Source of the DNA: Haliea alexandrii
GTDB lineage: Bacteria > Pseudomonadota > Gammaproteobacteria > Pseudomonadales > Halieaceae
Direction of reading: 5' to 3'
Length of the DNA: 64,000 bases
Assembly: GCF_003719295.1 (NCBI RefSeq)
Contig: NZ_RFLW01000001.1
Coordinates: 868,001-932,000, forward strand
Shown: positions 8,876-19,346 of the stretch, piece after piece
How positions within the stretch are numbered: position 1 is the first letter of the stretch
How the letters are laid out: each line of letters begins with the position of its first letter
The notes under the pieces: generated by a model
Database searches by the model: none
What the model saw: only the letters and a program-made list of their open reading frames with translations
Told to the model about the DNA's origin: nothing
Position numbers and translations under genes: made by a program

Positions 8876-10453
8876 ATGGCAGATTTGACAAAGGCAATTG
8901 CCAACCGACGCACTTTCGCCATCATCTCCCACCCGGATGCGGGCAAGACCACGATTACCGAGAAGCTGTTGCTGTTGGGCAACGCCATTCAGGTCGCCGG
9001 GAGCGTGAAAGGCAAGCGTGGCCCGCATGCCACCTCGGACTGGATGACGCTGGAGCAGGAGCGCGGCATTTCCGTGACTTCGTCGGTGATGCAGTTCCCC
9101 TATCACGGGCGCACCGTGAATCTGCTGGATACGCCCGGCCACGAGGACTTCTCCGAGGATACCTATCGCACCCTCACCGCCGTGGATTCGGCGTTGATGG
9201 TGATCGATGGCGCGAAAGGGGTGGAGGACCGCACCATCAAGTTGATGAGCGTTTGCCGTTTGCGCGACACACCAATTTTCAGCTTCGTGAACAAGATGGA
9301 CCGCGATATCCGTGACCCCATCGAGCTGCTGGATGAAATCGAATCGGTGCTCGGCATTGCCGGTGCACCTATCAACTGGCCGCTGGGCATGGGGCGTGAG
9401 TTCAAGGGAGTGTACAACCTCTACACCGACATCATCCACGTGTTCACCCCGGGCCAGGGAAGCGTGCTGCCGGATGACCGGCGCATCGAGGGGCTGGGCA
9501 GCGCCGAAGGGCGGGCCCTGCTGGGAGATGATTGGGAGCACTTTGCGGAGGAAATTGAGCTGGTGCGCGGCGCCAGCCATCCCTTCGAGCGGGAGGCCTT
9601 CCTTGCCGGCAAGTTGAGCCCGGTGTTCTTCGGCACGGCGCTGGGCAATTTTGGCGTGCGCGAAATGCTCGACGATTTTGTCCAGTGGGCGCCGGCGCCT
9701 CTGGGGCGCGAGGCTGCGCAGCGTGAGGTGAGCGCCGCGGAGCCGACCTTCTCTGGCTTCGTGTTCAAGATCCAGGCGAATATGGACCCCCGTCATCGCG
9801 ACCGGATTGCTTTTTTGCGGGTCTGTTCGGGGCGCTACGAAAAAGGCATGAAGATGCGTCATTCCCGCATCGGGAAGGACGTGCGCGTGGTGGATGCGGT
9901 GACGTTCAAGGCCGGCGAGCGCGTGCTGGTGGAAGAGGCCTTCGCCGGTGACATTATCGGCCTGCACAACCACGGTACTATCCAGATCGGGGATACCTTT
10001 ACCGAGGGCGAAGAGCTGCAGTTCTCTGGTATTCCGCACTTTGCGCCCGAGCTGTTCCGCCGTATCCGCCTGCGTGACCCGATGAAGTCCAAGCAGCTGC
10101 AGAAGGGGTTGCAGCAGCTCTCCGAAGAGGGGTCGACACAGGTGTTCGCGCCGTTGAACTCATCGGACCTGATTGTGGGAGCGGTGGGTCAACTGCAGTT
10201 CGATGTGGTGGTGTATCGGCTCGCCGATGAATACAAGGTAGAGGCGGGCTATGAGCCCGTCAACGTCTACACCGCGCGCTGGGTGCACAGCGATGACCCG
10301 CGCAAGCTGGAGGAGTTCCGCAAGAAGGCCGCGGACCAGCTGTCCATCGATGGCGGCGGGCACCTAACGTACCTGGCGCCGACACGGGTCAACCTGTCGC
10401 TGATGGAAGAGCGTTGGCCGGATATCGCATTCCTGGCAACGCGTGAGCACTGA
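8876..10453 (+). CDS. prfC: peptide chain release factor 3
   Basis: A 525-residue translational GTPase. G1 is SHPDAGKTT near the N-terminus, G2/G3 include [11 protein letters not shown] and [10 protein letters not shown], and G4 is NKMD. The length equals that of E. coli RF3, and the EF-G-like domain order without domains IV/V distinguishes RF3 from EF-G. RF3 recycles RF1/RF2 from the ribosome after peptide release. The gene is monocistronic here: the upstream gene is divergent and the next gene converges with only 3 bp between stops. Confidence 0.97.
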   Translation: MADLTKAIANRRTFAIISHPDAGKTTITEKLLLLGNAIQVAGSVKGKRGPHATSDWMTLEQERGISVTSSVMQFPYHGRTVNLLDTPGHEDFSEDTYRTLTAVDSALMVIDGAKGVEDRTIKLMSVCRLRDTPIFSFVNKMDRDIRDPIELLDEIESVLGIAGAPINWPLGMGREFKGVYNLYTDIIHVFTPGQGSVLPDDRRIEGLGSAEGRALLGDDWEHFAEEIELVRGASHPFEREAFLAGKLSPVFFGTALGNFGVREMLDDFVQWAPAPLGREAAQREVSAAEPTFSGFVFKIQANMDPRHRDRIAFLRVCSGRYEKGMKMRHSRIGKDVRVVDAVTFKAGERVLVEEAFAGDIIGLHNHGTIQIGDTFTEGEELQFSGIPHFAPELFRRIRLRDPMKSKQLQKGLQQLSEEGSTQVFAPLNSSDLIVGAVGQLQFDVVVYRLADEYKVEAGYEPVNVYTARWVHSDDPRKLEEFRKKAADQLSIDGGGHLTYLAPTRVNLSLMEERWPDIAFLATREH

Positions 10454-10456
10454 CCC

Positions 10457-10942
10457 TCAGGGCAGCAGGGTTTCGATGTCGCGGGCGATGTCATCCGGGC
10501 GGGTAGTGGGCGCGTAGCGCTTGACCACATTGCCCTCGGTGTCGATGAGAAACTTGGTGAAGTTCCACTTGATGCCCTGGGATCCGAGCGCGCCGGGCGC
10601 CTGTTTTTTCAGGTGCTGGAACAGCGGGTCGGCTGTAGCGCCATTGACGTCGACCTTGGCGAACATGGGGAAGCTAACGCCATAGTTGACCTGGCAGAAT
10701 TCCATGATTTCATCGTTGCTGCCGGGATCCTGTTTGCCGAACTGGTTGCAGGGAAAGCCGAGAACGGTGAAGCCGCGTTCGCGATAGGTTTCAAAAAGTT
10801 TCTCCAGCCCCGCGAACTGGGGGGTGAAGCCGCACTTGGACGCGGTGTTGACCACTAGCAATACCTTGCCGCGATAGTCTTCCAGAGTGGCAGCCTTGCC
10901 ACTGGGCATAGCGCAGGTGAAGTCGTAAAGTGATTCGGTCAT
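10457..10942 (-). CDS. glutathione peroxidase family protein
   Basis: A 161-residue thioredoxin-fold peroxidase. The catalytic cysteine is at about 37 in NTASKCGFT (Cys rather than selenocysteine). The FPCNQFG signature and the downstream WNFTKFL segment (catalytic Trp-Asn) are present. It reduces peroxides using thioredoxin or glutathione; BtuE/Gpx7-like bacterial members usually prefer thioredoxin (family knowledge). The start at 10942 (MTESLYDF) begins right at the domain; the frame continues upstream without homology. Confidence 0.93.
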   Translation of the reverse strand: MTESLYDFTCAMPSGKAATLEDYRGKVLLVVNTASKCGFTPQFAGLEKLFETYRERGFTVLGFPCNQFGKQDPGSNDEIMEFCQVNYGVSFPMFAKVDVNGATADPLFQHLKKQAPGALGSQGIKWNFTKFLIDTEGNVVKRYAPTTRPDDIARDIETLLP

Positions 10943-11028
10943 CGGGCGTCTCCTTGTCAGGGCGGGATGCCGCAGTGTAGCGCAGTCCCGCCGGTAAAGG
11001 TGTGTTACGTACCGCAGGGCCCGGGAGA

Positions 11029-12210
11029 TCAGGCGCCCGCTGGAGAAGGCATCTGCAGCTGCTGCAGCAGCATGCCCAGCCGCTTGCGCTGGTTCTTCAG
11101 GGCATACTCCAGTTCTCGCAGCCGGGAGCGCAGCGTGGCGTGCTCCCACTTGTCCAGTATCTGCAGGCGGCGCGCCTCCAGGGCGTCGCCGAGGCCGGCG
11201 ACCTTGCGCTCATAGCGCTCGGATTGCAGCGCCCGCCATTGGTTCACCGATTCGGTGAACAGCTGGTATTCGCGCTCCAGCAGTTCGCGCAGTGTCTCGT
11301 CGCCCGCTTTTGCTTCCAGTTCCCGGCGCGCACGCGCAAACTGGGTGTCAAGCAGGGCGCGCTGGATGCGGAAGTCCGGTACCTTCACCAGGTTGCTGGC
11401 GAGTCCAACGCTGGCACATAGCCGAATCATCCATTTGGTTGGATCCCACTGCCACCAGCGAATGCCGTTGCGGTAGTCGTTCTGGAAAATATGGTGGTAG
11501 TTGTGGTAGCCCTCACCGTAGGTGAGGAAAGCGAGGAAGCCGTTGTCCCGTGCACTGTTGGACTCGGTGTAAGGGCGGCTGCCCCAGAAATGCGCCAGCG
11601 AGTTAATAAAGAATGTTACATGGTGGTTGACCACCAGGCGCAACAGCCCGACCAGCAGGAGCGTGCCAATAACATCGCCCAGTGCCAGCCCGAGCAGCAG
11701 GGGCAGGCCCAGGTTCATGAAGGTAGTCACGGCCACATAGTGGCGGTGCTGCCACATGACGATGGGGTCACGCTCGAGATCCCGGGCGTTGCTGAAGTCG
11801 TTCTCGCCGCTGGGGTAGTCGCGCAGCATCCAGCCCATATGGCTGAACCACAGGCCACGGCCCGCGGAGTAGGGGTCCTGCTCGTTGTCATCCACATGCC
11901 GGTGGTGCCGACGGTGGTCGGACGCCCAGATCAGGATGCTGTTCTGCAGTGCGCCCGCACCCCACAGGGCAAAAAACCAGCGTAGCGCAGGATGGGCTTC
12001 ATACGCTTTGTGCGCCCACAGGCGGTGGTAACCACCGGTGATGGACAGGCCGTTCAGGTACAGGAATACCAGCGCCCACACCCACTGGGCTGCGGAAAAC
12101 CCCTGGTAAAAGCCCCACAGGGGAACCAGGATCAAGGCCAGTAGCGGGAAGCCAACGAAGATCACCGTGTTGACGGGAATCAAGGCGGGTTTAACAGCTT
12201 TCTCGGGCAT
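11029..12210 (-). CDS. acyl-CoA/acyl-lipid delta-9 fatty acid desaturase
   Basis: 393 residues. The three di-iron histidine boxes are visible: HRLWAH at about 62-67, HRRHH at about 99-103 and HNYHH around residue 235. Four transmembrane helices bracket them, as in DesC/OLE1-type desaturases. The last ~90 residues are a charged, heptad-like coiled coil (RERELEAK...[10 protein letters not shown]), longer than minimal bacterial DesC proteins. It introduces a cis double bond into saturated acyl chains for membrane fluidity. It lies 86 bp upstream of the peroxidase gene on the same strand and may be co-transcribed with it. Confidence 0.93.
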   Translation of the reverse strand: MPEKAVKPALIPVNTVIFVGFPLLALILVPLWGFYQGFSAAQWVWALVFLYLNGLSITGGYHRLWAHKAYEAHPALRWFFALWGAGALQNSILIWASDHRRHHRHVDDNEQDPYSAGRGLWFSHMGWMLRDYPSGENDFSNARDLERDPIVMWQHRHYVAVTTFMNLGLPLLLGLALGDVIGTLLLVGLLRLVVNHHVTFFINSLAHFWGSRPYTESNSARDNGFLAFLTYGEGYHNYHHIFQNDYRNGIRWWQWDPTKWMIRLCASVGLASNLVKVPDFRIQRALLDTQFARARRELEAKAGDETLRELLEREYQLFTESVNQWRALQSERYERKVAGLGDALEARRLQILDKWEHATLRSRLRELEYALKNQRKRLGMLLQQLQMPSPAGA

Positions 12211-12279
12211 GGATTGCAGTGCTCAGGCAGGTGAAAACAGGGAAAGGCATACTAGCGTGTCACGGTGAAAAAGTCTTGT

Positions 12280-13107
12280 TCAGGGAAGCTGCAGTCTTAC
12301 CAATAGCGGGTTGTGGTCTGAGCTGTCCACCGGTATCGCCACGGCGGATGCGGTGTGCAGGCCTCGGACCAGAATATGATCCAGCGGATTGCCGAACACA
12401 GTGGTGCGTAGATCCGGCATGAAGGTGACCGGGCTCAGGTCGTGCCCCGCCATGAAGTCATCGAGCGCCTTGAGTCGGTTACTGTTCCAGGTGTTGAGGT
12501 CGCCCGCGATCAGCACGGGGCCCTTGTGTCGGTTGATCAGTGTGGACAGCGCGTGCAGCTGTTCGCGGTAGCGCTGCAGGCCAAAGCTGAAGTTCACTGA
12601 GTGAATATTAATGGCCAGCAGTCGCTCATCCCGGCCCACCAGCGGGTACTCTGTTACCGAAGTTGCTTTCGGTGTTTGCAACAGGGGCTCCACCGAGGAA
12701 AAGTCGCATTCAAGGCTCGGTGGGTAGCGGCTCAGCGTGAGTACGCCGGTCACATCGCTGGCGTTGCGGTAGCCGGGCGCGAAAGCCAGGAAGTCGGCCT
12801 CGGGCACCGTGCCGGGGATGGCCGCTGATACCGACGCCTCCTGCAGAAAGGCGAGTTCGGCACCGGTGGCAAACAGCTGCAAATCTTCCGCCCAGCCCGG
12901 GTTGTCGGCTTTCTGTATGTTCCAGCTCACGATTTGTATGTCCGGGCCAAGCGGTACAGCGGCCTGCCGCTGCTGTGCGCCCATCCCGGCCAGACACTCC
13001 GCCATGCCAGCGGGTTCCGCAACGGCAAGCCCGGCGTGGCACAGCAGCCCGGCGGCCAGCAAACGGGTTGCGGCACGACACAGGTGGCGGGCAAAAGCGG
13101 TATTCAT
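12280..13107 (-). CDS. secreted endonuclease/exonuclease/phosphatase family protein
   Basis: 275 residues. A cleavable-looking signal peptide (residues 1-30, ending near LAVAEP) precedes an EEP fold. The metal and catalytic motifs are in order: VSWNIQKAD, HSVNF, GDLNTWNSNR and SSDHNPLLVRL, the last with the catalytic Asp-His pair. The family cleaves phosphodiesters in nucleic acids, inositol phosphates or sphingomyelin. The substrate cannot be assigned. An export signal suggests periplasmic or extracellular action, for example phosphorus scavenging (inference). Confidence 0.85.
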   Translation of the reverse strand: MNTAFARHLCRAATRLLAAGLLCHAGLAVAEPAGMAECLAGMGAQQRQAAVPLGPDIQIVSWNIQKADNPGWAEDLQLFATGAELAFLQEASVSAAIPGTVPEADFLAFAPGYRNASDVTGVLTLSRYPPSLECDFSSVEPLLQTPKATSVTEYPLVGRDERLLAINIHSVNFSFGLQRYREQLHALSTLINRHKGPVLIAGDLNTWNSNRLKALDDFMAGHDLSPVTFMPDLRTTVFGNPLDHILVRGLHTASAVAIPVDSSDHNPLLVRLQLP

Positions 13108-13213
13108 GGCATCAGTATACTGCGTTACGGGTGGAGAGAAGGAGCGACTGACCGGCGACGTCAGTAGCCGTCACGAACGTTTGGACCGCGGGCGCCTTTG
13201 GAGGTTCCCTGGC

Positions 13214-14557
13214 TCAGGTGCGCTCGAGATAGGACTGGTATTCCAGCAGGGAAACACGGCGGCGGAACTCGGCCACCTCCTGTTCTTTGGTGAGGGTGAA
13301 AATGCGTTGCATTTCGCCACCGAGAGACGCGCGGATGAAGTCGGAGTTGTGGAACCGGTCCAGTGCCTCGTGCATGTAACCGGGCAGCGAGCCATTCTTC
13401 TGTGAATAGCCATCACCGCGGGTGGGACTGCCCGGCGAGGCCTGCGTTTCGATGCCCTCCAGCATTGAAGCCAGAATGACAGCGAGCAGCAGGTAGGGGT
13501 TGGCGTCGGCGCCCGGTACCCGGTGTTCGAGGCGCCTCGCGGCGTGGGAGCCGGCGGGTACCCGCACGGCGACCGTGCGATTCTCATAGCCCCAGCTGGG
13601 GTAAGTGGGTGCGTGGGTGCCCGCCTGGAAGCGGCGGTAGCCGTTGTAGCCGGGAGAGAAAATGATCATCGAGTCACTCATGTGCTGCAGGCAGCCGGCA
13701 ATGGCTTGGTGCAGCAGCGTAGAGCCCCGTTCCGTGCCATCATCAAAGACGTTCCTACCCTGCGCATCGAGCATGCTCACGTGGACGTGCATGCCGTTGC
13801 CCGCCTCGTCCTCGAATGGCTTGGGCATGAAGCTGGCGACCAGCCCATGCTGGTGCGCAACACCCTTGATCAGGCGCTTCATCATCAGGATCTGTTTGGC
13901 GGCGAGCACCGGGCTGGGCACATGTTGCATGTTGATTTCATACTGGGACGGCGCGGACTCCTTGACCACGCCGTCAAAGGGCAGGTCCTGCAGTTCGCAG
14001 GCGATGCGGAGGTCTTCCATCATCTGCTGGTGCTGGTTCAGTACATCCAGCCCATACATGTTGCCCCCGACGGGCGAGCCACCGGCAGGTGACGGGCAAG
14101 TGTGCAGGGGTACCACGTTATCCCAGCGCACCAGGCTGAATTCGAGTTCGGCGGCTACTACGGGCGTCCACCCGGCTTCCTGGAAGCGCGATACCACCTG
14201 TTTGAGCACATGGCGCGGGTCGCCGAGGTAGGGCATGCCGTCGGCATCAAACATGGACAACATGATTTGCCCGTGCTGGCCGCCGGGTGACCAGGGTGTG
14301 GGCAGCAGCGAGCCCTCAACCGGGCGGCAGATGCCGTCGGCATCGCCGGAGGCAAACACCAATTCCTCGACATCACGGCCCCAGATATCGAGGCTCAGCG
14401 CGGTTTTGGGGAGTTTCAGCTCGCCATCGAAGATCTTGCCGAGTTTGTGCCTTGGTAGCCACTTGCCGCGCATGATGCCGTTACAGTCGGGCAGCAGTGC
14501 TTCGACGGTGGTAATCTCCGGGTGGGCCCGCAGGAACCAGTCGGCTTCAAGGGACAT
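13214..14557 (-). CDS. glutamine synthetase family ligase (gamma-glutamylpolyamine synthetase-like)
   Basis: 447 residues with the GlnA beta-grasp and catalytic domains. Metal-binding and ATP segments include AAELEFSL, GNGMHVHVSM and EHRVPGADANPYL. The sequence lacks the adenylylation-site region of classical GlnA-I and resembles the PuuA/GlnA3-type branch that ligates glutamate to polyamines or monoamines. ATG 14557 (MSLEADWFL) is favoured over an upstream TTG at 14575. The LuxR-type regulator gene lies 101 bp upstream on the same strand. No other puu genes are adjacent, so the substrate stays open. Confidence 0.85.
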   Translation of the reverse strand: MSLEADWFLRAHPEITTVEALLPDCNGIMRGKWLPRHKLGKIFDGELKLPKTALSLDIWGRDVEELVFASGDADGICRPVEGSLLPTPWSPGGQHGQIMLSMFDADGMPYLGDPRHVLKQVVSRFQEAGWTPVVAAELEFSLVRWDNVVPLHTCPSPAGGSPVGGNMYGLDVLNQHQQMMEDLRIACELQDLPFDGVVKESAPSQYEINMQHVPSPVLAAKQILMMKRLIKGVAHQHGLVASFMPKPFEDEAGNGMHVHVSMLDAQGRNVFDDGTERGSTLLHQAIAGCLQHMSDSMIIFSPGYNGYRRFQAGTHAPTYPSWGYENRTVAVRVPAGSHAARRLEHRVPGADANPYLLLAVILASMLEGIETQASPGSPTRGDGYSQKNGSLPGYMHEALDRFHNSDFIRASLGGEMQRIFTLTKEQEVAEFRRRVSLLEYQSYLERT

Positions 14558-14658
14558 TCGGACACCGCGACTCAATCGTGTAAAGCGGCACTATCGGCAA
14601 AGTGGCTCCGGGCTTCAATGCCCCACCCGGGGCAGGTCACGTACTTGCGTCCGCCCAA

Positions 14659-15507
14659 TCATTGCGAGGGCGCCATGTAGATGCGCAAGGGATCGTCACC
14701 CGCGGCCTGGCCGAGGCAAGTGAGTGAATTGATAAACAGCGAAAACAGGTCGGTTTGCGAACTGACATCCAGCTTGCGGTAGATGCTCTTGCGGTGCCTG
14801 CGCACTGTCTCCAGCGCAATGCCCAGACGGTCTGCGGAGGTGTCCGTGCCGTAGCCGCGCAACATCAGTTCGAGAACATCCTTTTCTCGCGGTGACAGCA
14901 GGGAAGCGCCGAAGGTGCGGAAGGCGAGATCGACCTGGTGGTCGATGCCGGGCTGGATAAGGTGGGTGACCGCGAAGTCGTCGTGTTCACTGTGGGACTT
15001 GATCAGCTCCGAAATCGGCTCTGCCAGCAGGTAGAGGGTTTCGTAGTCCTGTTCGGTGAAGGTGCCGTGACGCGGCAGGCGCATCATGCACACGTTGATC
15101 ACGTTGCTGCCGCGCAGACGCGAGAGGTAAATGGCCTCGTCCACGGTACCCGTGTCGGCGTAGTAGTCGCGATAATACTGCGTTTCCCGCAGTTTGCCCG
15201 CCGTGATGCGCGACAAGCGGTAGAACTTTGAGCGCGGCTGATTCATGGAGGTCTGGTAGAAAGGGTCCTCCCGGTAGGGTCCGTCGAGATACGTGTCTAC
15301 CTGCGAGGCCAGGGCGTTGTCGGGTATTTCGTGGTAGAGCACCTGCGGCGGCAGGTCCTTGTGATAGAGCCAAACTTGCGGGTAGTCGAAGCGAACCTGA
15401 CCCTGGATGGCGGCGATGAGTGCGGGGAAAAATGCATCGGTACCGAGTGCGGAAATCGCCTGCGAAAGATCGCGGTTCCACTTGCTCAATTGTGCTATGT
15501 CGGTCAT
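14659..15507 (-). CDS. LuxR-family transcriptional regulator
   Basis: 282 residues. The C-terminal 65 residues form a GerE/LuxR helix-turn-helix: LSPREKDVLELMLRGYGTD, then LGIALETVRRHRKSIYRKL. The N-terminal ~190 residues have no motif I can name; they do not show the conserved tryptophans and aspartate of acyl-homoserine-lactone domains. ATG 15507 (MTDIAQLSKWN) is chosen because the frame upstream of it is low-complexity and overlaps the divergent regulator's promoter. It sits upstream of the glutamine-synthetase-like gene, so it may regulate amine catabolism (inference). Confidence 0.82.
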   Translation of the reverse strand: MTDIAQLSKWNRDLSQAISALGTDAFFPALIAAIQGQVRFDYPQVWLYHKDLPPQVLYHEIPDNALASQVDTYLDGPYREDPFYQTSMNQPRSKFYRLSRITAGKLRETQYYRDYYADTGTVDEAIYLSRLRGSNVINVCMMRLPRHGTFTEQDYETLYLLAEPISELIKSHSEHDDFAVTHLIQPGIDHQVDLAFRTFGASLLSPREKDVLELMLRGYGTDTSADRLGIALETVRRHRKSIYRKLDVSSQTDLFSLFINSLTCLGQAAGDDPLRIYMAPSQ

Positions 15508-15648
15508 CGCAGTGGGTTTGCCTGAGGCTGCGTACAGGAACGCATAGTGGGCAGGCACGCGAAGCTTGTCAAATACCGGGACGGCGCGCTTGGGTTTCGC
15601 GGCGAGCACAGCCTATACTCCGGGTTCCAGAATTGTGCGGAGTGTCGT

Positions 15649-16704
15649 GTGAGCAATCGCCCTGCGTCGGTCACGCCGAAGTTCCCGTCCGAAGTGGTAC
15701 CTGCCCCAATGGTCATGAGCCTGTTCAGGACCATGCAACAGGCGGGCGTAGCGCAGGGTCGCCTGCTCATTGAAGCCGGGGTCCCTGTGGACCCGCTGAG
15801 GGCCGCGTCGCCGGCCGGCTGCATTACACCGCGGCAGTACAGCAGGCTGTGCACGGTGGTGTCGCGACAACTGGCGGATGAGACCTTCGGCGCCATGCCG
15901 GACGCCACGACGCCGCCCGGTACCTTGCGCATGCTGGCCCTGGGCATGCTTGGTGGTGGTGCGCTGGGCGCGGCCATGCAGCGGGCCATCGAATTCAATG
16001 CCAGCTGTCGTGTGCGGGGCCGGCTGCCGCAGGAAAACCGCCTGTGGGTGCAGGACAGCGGCCGCCATGCCACGCTGGCCTATCTGGGCACGGGTGTAAC
16101 GGCGCACCATCAGCACCGCGTGTTGGCGGGGCTGGCCATCTGGCTGCGATTCTGTGGCTGGCTGATCGGGCAGGAGATTGATGTCGTCAGCGCCAGTTGT
16201 GCCGGTCCGGCGCCGGAGCGTGACGACGCGCTGCGTCATTTCTTTCCCGGCCCGGTACGGTTCAATGCCTCGTCCAACACTGTGACATTCAGCGCCAGGC
16301 ACCTGGAGGCCCCGATCGTTCGTGACGAGCGTCAGCTCGCAGAATTCATGGCGCTGGCACCCTACCTGCTGTTGTACGCGCCCGAGGCCTGTCACGACAG
16401 TGTTGCCCGCCGTATCCGGTTGCTCATAGACAACGCCCCGGACGCCGCGCTGCCCAGTTTCACAGCGTTGACAGTGCACCTGAATATGTCGGCCCGTACC
16501 TTGCGCCGACGCCTGGAGAGCGAGGGCACCTCGTACCAGAGAATAAAGGACACAGCCCGGCGTGATCGCGCCATCCGCCTGTTGCGCCAATCGCATCTTT
16601 CCATATTTGACGTGGCCGAGGCGCTTGGGTTCAGCGACCCCAGCGCATTTCACCGCTCATTCAAGAAGTGGACCGGGCGACCACCGGGTGAGTTTCGCTG
16701 CTAG
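15649..16704 (+). CDS. AraC-family transcriptional regulator (arabinose_bd/OruR-like)
   Basis: About 351 residues. The N-terminal ~200 residues resemble the ligand-binding domain of OruR/ArgR-type AraC proteins. The C-terminus carries two helix-turn-helices: MSARTLRRRLESEGTSYQ and the AraC signature DVAEALGFSDPSAFHRSFKKWTGRPPGEFR. A GTG at 15649 is preferred; ATG 15709 is the next option. The gene is divergent from the LuxR-type gene with a ~140 bp shared intergenic region containing a TATACT hexamer at 15614-15619 in plus orientation. Ligand unknown. Confidence 0.87.
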   Translation: MSNRPASVTPKFPSEVVPAPMVMSLFRTMQQAGVAQGRLLIEAGVPVDPLRAASPAGCITPRQYSRLCTVVSRQLADETFGAMPDATTPPGTLRMLALGMLGGGALGAAMQRAIEFNASCRVRGRLPQENRLWVQDSGRHATLAYLGTGVTAHHQHRVLAGLAIWLRFCGWLIGQEIDVVSASCAGPAPERDDALRHFFPGPVRFNASSNTVTFSARHLEAPIVRDERQLAEFMALAPYLLLYAPEACHDSVARRIRLLIDNAPDAALPSFTALTVHLNMSARTLRRRLESEGTSYQRIKDTARRDRAIRLLRQSHLSIFDVAEALGFSDPSAFHRSFKKWTGRPPGEFRC

Positions 16705-16708
16705 TGGC

Positions 16709-17326
16709 TTACCAGGGCAGAGGGGCAGTGCGCCAGCGCCGGGCCCAGGCTTCGTACACTTTGTTGCTGTAGCGACGGCTGCCCAGGCTGCCGTTGTAGG
16801 CTGCCAGTGCGCGGTGCAGGTCACCCTTTTCCCGTTTCAGGTAAAATTGCAGGATACGGCTACCGTACTCGAAGTTGGTGCGGTTCAGTGTGAGGTTGTC
16901 CTCCGCGCGGCCGATCTCGTTTTTCCAGAACGGCATGACCTGCATCATCCCCTGGGCGCCTACCCGCGAAATGGCGAAGCGATCGAAGTGGCTTTCCACT
17001 TCGATAACGGCAAGCACCAGTTCCGGTGGCAGTGAGGCCCGCGTCGCTGCGGAGTGCACCTGACGCAAAATAAGAAGGCGCTCTTCCGGGTCATTGATAA
17101 AACGGGCCAGCCGGGCCGACATGTCGACCAGCCAGACCTCGGCATCGTAACGATCCTGGAAGCTGTGGGTGCTGTTGATGGTCTCGTTGAGGAATACGCG
17201 CAGGGCCTCGCGCTCTGCCGGGTCTTCCGGTTGCCCCTGGACGTTGTGGCCAGGGGCGAGCGCAAGAACGAGTGCGAAAACCGCCGTCGCCAGCCCGCGT
17301 GCCCCGCCGGCGCACCGGCTACGCAT
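16709..17326 (-). CDS. lytic transglycosylase, SLT domain
   Basis: 205 residues with an N-terminal signal peptide (about 1-31) and a lysozyme-like SLT domain. The catalytic Glu is in VIEVESHFDRFAIS, followed by GAQGMMQVMP and AYNGS, the standard family-1 order. It cleaves peptidoglycan glycan strands to give 1,6-anhydromuramic ends in the periplasm. Its ATG overlaps the proS stop as ATGA, so it is translated as part of the proS transcript. It converges on the AraC regulator, whose stop is 4 bp away. Confidence 0.92.
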   Translation of the reverse strand: MRSRCAGGARGLATAVFALVLALAPGHNVQGQPEDPAEREALRVFLNETINSTHSFQDRYDAEVWLVDMSARLARFINDPEERLLILRQVHSAATRASLPPELVLAVIEVESHFDRFAISRVGAQGMMQVMPFWKNEIGRAEDNLTLNRTNFEYGSRILQFYLKREKGDLHRALAAYNGSLGSRRYSNKVYEAWARRWRTAPLPW

Positions 17327-19038
17327 CAGCTGTGCAGGCGCTCGAGCACGCGCGGCAGCGCGTCAGCCAGCGGCAGCAGGGTGGCTTCCTCGTCGCGGCG
17401 ACCCTTGTACTCCAGCTGCCCCTCGGCGAGGGTGCGGTCACCGATCACCAGGCGATGGGGGATACCGATCAGTTCCATGTCGGCGAACTTGACCCCCGGC
17501 CGTTCGTTGCGATCATCGAGCAGAACGTCGACGCCCGCTGCGCGAAACTGCGTGTAGAGCGCTTCTGCGCACTCGGCCACCGCGGCGGACTTTTGCATGT
17601 TGAGGGGTACCAGAACCAGCTGGAAAGGGGCCATGGCAGCGGGCCAGATTACGCCGCGTGCGTCGTGGTTCTGTTCGATGGCCGCGGCGACAATGCGGCT
17701 CACGCCAATGCCGTAGCAGCCCATGCTCATGGTGACGCTCTTGCCCTGCTCGTCCAGCACGGTGGCGTGCATGGCTTCACTGTATTTGCGCCCCAGCTGA
17801 AAGATGTGACCGACTTCAATGCCGCGACGTATCAGCAGATGGCCCTTGCCATCGGGGCTGGGGTCGCCCTCCACCACTTCGCGCAAGTCCTCAACCCGGC
17901 CCAGCGGGCAGTCCCGCTCCCAGTTCACGCCGGTCAGATGCACATCGTCGCGGTTTGCGCCACAGCTGAAATCAGCGAGCTGCGCAGCGCTTTGGTCAAC
18001 GATGGTGGGCAGTGACAGGCCAACCGGGCCGAGGGAGCCAAAGCCGGCGCCACAGGCGGCGCGTACCGCCTCCTCACTGGCCAGTGTCAGCGGGTTGCCC
18101 ACGTCTGCGAGTTTTTCTGCCTTCACGCTGTTCAATGTGTGGTCGCCGCGCAGCACCAGAGCGACCAGAGAGCCGGGCTCGGTGCCCTGCACCACGAGTG
18201 TCTTGACGGTCGCCGCCGCCGGCACCGAAAGCAGGGCAGTGAGGTCTTCAATGCTGCGCACGCCGGGTGTGGGTACCTCGCTCAGGGTGGCGCCGGGCGG
18301 ATTCCGTTCACCACTGGGTGGCAGCGCCGTGGCCATCTCGATATTCGCCGCGTAGTCACTGCCATCGCTGAACGCAATGGCATCTTCGCCGGCGTTGGCC
18401 AGCACATGAAACTCGTGGGAGCCGCTGCCGCCAATGCTGCCGTTGTCGGCAATTACCGGTCGAAACTCAAGCCCCAGGCGGCTGAAGATGTTGCTGTAGG
18501 CCTGATACATCGTCTGGTAGGTGGTTTCCAGCGAGGCCTGGTCGATGTGGAACGAATAGGCGTCTTTCATCAGGAATTCGCGCCCGCGCATGATGCCAAA
18601 ACGCGGGCGGATCTCATCGCGCACCTTGGTCTGAATCTGGTACAGGTTCAGTGGCAGCTGCTTGTAGCTTTTGACTTCGTTGCGGATCAGGTCCGTGATC
18701 ACTTCTTCATGGGTTGGCCCGAGGCAGAAGTCGCGCTGGTGGCGGTCCTGTATGCGCAACAGCTCCGGCCCGTACTGCTCCCAGCGGCCGGACTCTTGCC
18801 ACAGCTCTGCTGGCTGCACCACCGGCATGCTCACCTCCAGCGCTCCGCTGGCATCCATTTCCTCGCGTACCACCTGCTCTACCTTGCGCAATACGCGTAG
18901 CCCCAGCGGCAGCCAGGTATACAGCCCGGCAGCGAGTTTACGCACGAGGCCCGCGCGCAACATCAACTGGTGGCTGATGACCTCCGCATCGGCGGGCGTC
19001 TCTTTCTGGGTGCTGATCAGGTATTGGCTGGTGCGCAT
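17326..19038 (-). CDS. proS: prolyl-tRNA synthetase
   Basis: 570 residues, the bacterial-type length. Class II motifs are visible: motif 2 around [20 protein letters not shown] and motif 3 near [17 protein letters not shown]. The editing (INS) domain occupies roughly residues 230-400 and the anticodon-binding domain the last ~110. It charges tRNA-Pro in the cytoplasm and hydrolyses Ala-tRNA-Pro. Confidence 0.98.
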   Translation of the reverse strand: MRTSQYLISTQKETPADAEVISHQLMLRAGLVRKLAAGLYTWLPLGLRVLRKVEQVVREEMDASGALEVSMPVVQPAELWQESGRWEQYGPELLRIQDRHQRDFCLGPTHEEVITDLIRNEVKSYKQLPLNLYQIQTKVRDEIRPRFGIMRGREFLMKDAYSFHIDQASLETTYQTMYQAYSNIFSRLGLEFRPVIADNGSIGGSGSHEFHVLANAGEDAIAFSDGSDYAANIEMATALPPSGERNPPGATLSEVPTPGVRSIEDLTALLSVPAAATVKTLVVQGTEPGSLVALVLRGDHTLNSVKAEKLADVGNPLTLASEEAVRAACGAGFGSLGPVGLSLPTIVDQSAAQLADFSCGANRDDVHLTGVNWERDCPLGRVEDLREVVEGDPSPDGKGHLLIRRGIEVGHIFQLGRKYSEAMHATVLDEQGKSVTMSMGCYGIGVSRIVAAAIEQNHDARGVIWPAAMAPFQLVLVPLNMQKSAAVAECAEALYTQFRAAGVDVLLDDRNERPGVKFADMELIGIPHRLVIGDRTLAEGQLEYKGRRDEEATLLPLADALPRVLERLHS

Positions 19039-19346
19039 GCAAGGGTTCCAGGGCAGGGTTTACGAGCGGCTCAGTTTACGTCTGAAGGGCGCTGCGGTAC
19101 AGCGCTCCCGGGGCGGTGCTTGCCGCCTCCGGGCGCCACTTTGCGCCCCCGGTGCGCCAAAACGGAGCAAAACGCAGTTAAAACAGCGTTTTTTTCGCCC
19201 TCGTGTCGCGAAAACCCTTGTATTGCAGCGTTTCATGGTTAATATCTTGCAGTAAGCCTGTTGGCAGCGGTGTTGTCGCGCGAGTGGCAGCAGTCAGTGT
19301 GGCTTGTACGCGGGTCCCTATTTAACAAAACGAAGGTTTAAAGACT
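19039..19346. other. divergent intergenic region proS / HU-like gene
   Basis: 308 bp without a convincing gene. It holds the HU promoter described separately and a small hairpin: AAAACGC at 19169-19175 pairs with GCGTTTT at 19186-19192 and is followed by further Ts. Because both flanking genes point away, this hairpin is not in a normal terminator position and may be incidental or act on the 5' leader. Confidence 0.5.
19218..19245 (+). promoter_or_regulatory. sigma70-like promoter of the HU-like gene
   Basis: TTGTAT at 19218-19223 and TAATAT at 19240-19245 with a 16 bp spacer, about 100 bp upstream of the ATG. This predicts a leader of ~95 nt. It is the best -35/-10 pair in this intergenic region. 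Confidence 0.55.

Noticed and set aside
8834-10039. 401-codon minus-strand frame opposite prfC
   Set aside because: prfC is full length and motif-complete on the other strand; this frame shows no recognisable motif.
19169-19195. Hairpin with T-run as an intrinsic terminator
   Set aside because: It sits between divergent genes, upstream of the HU promoter, so no supported transcript would end there on the plus strand.
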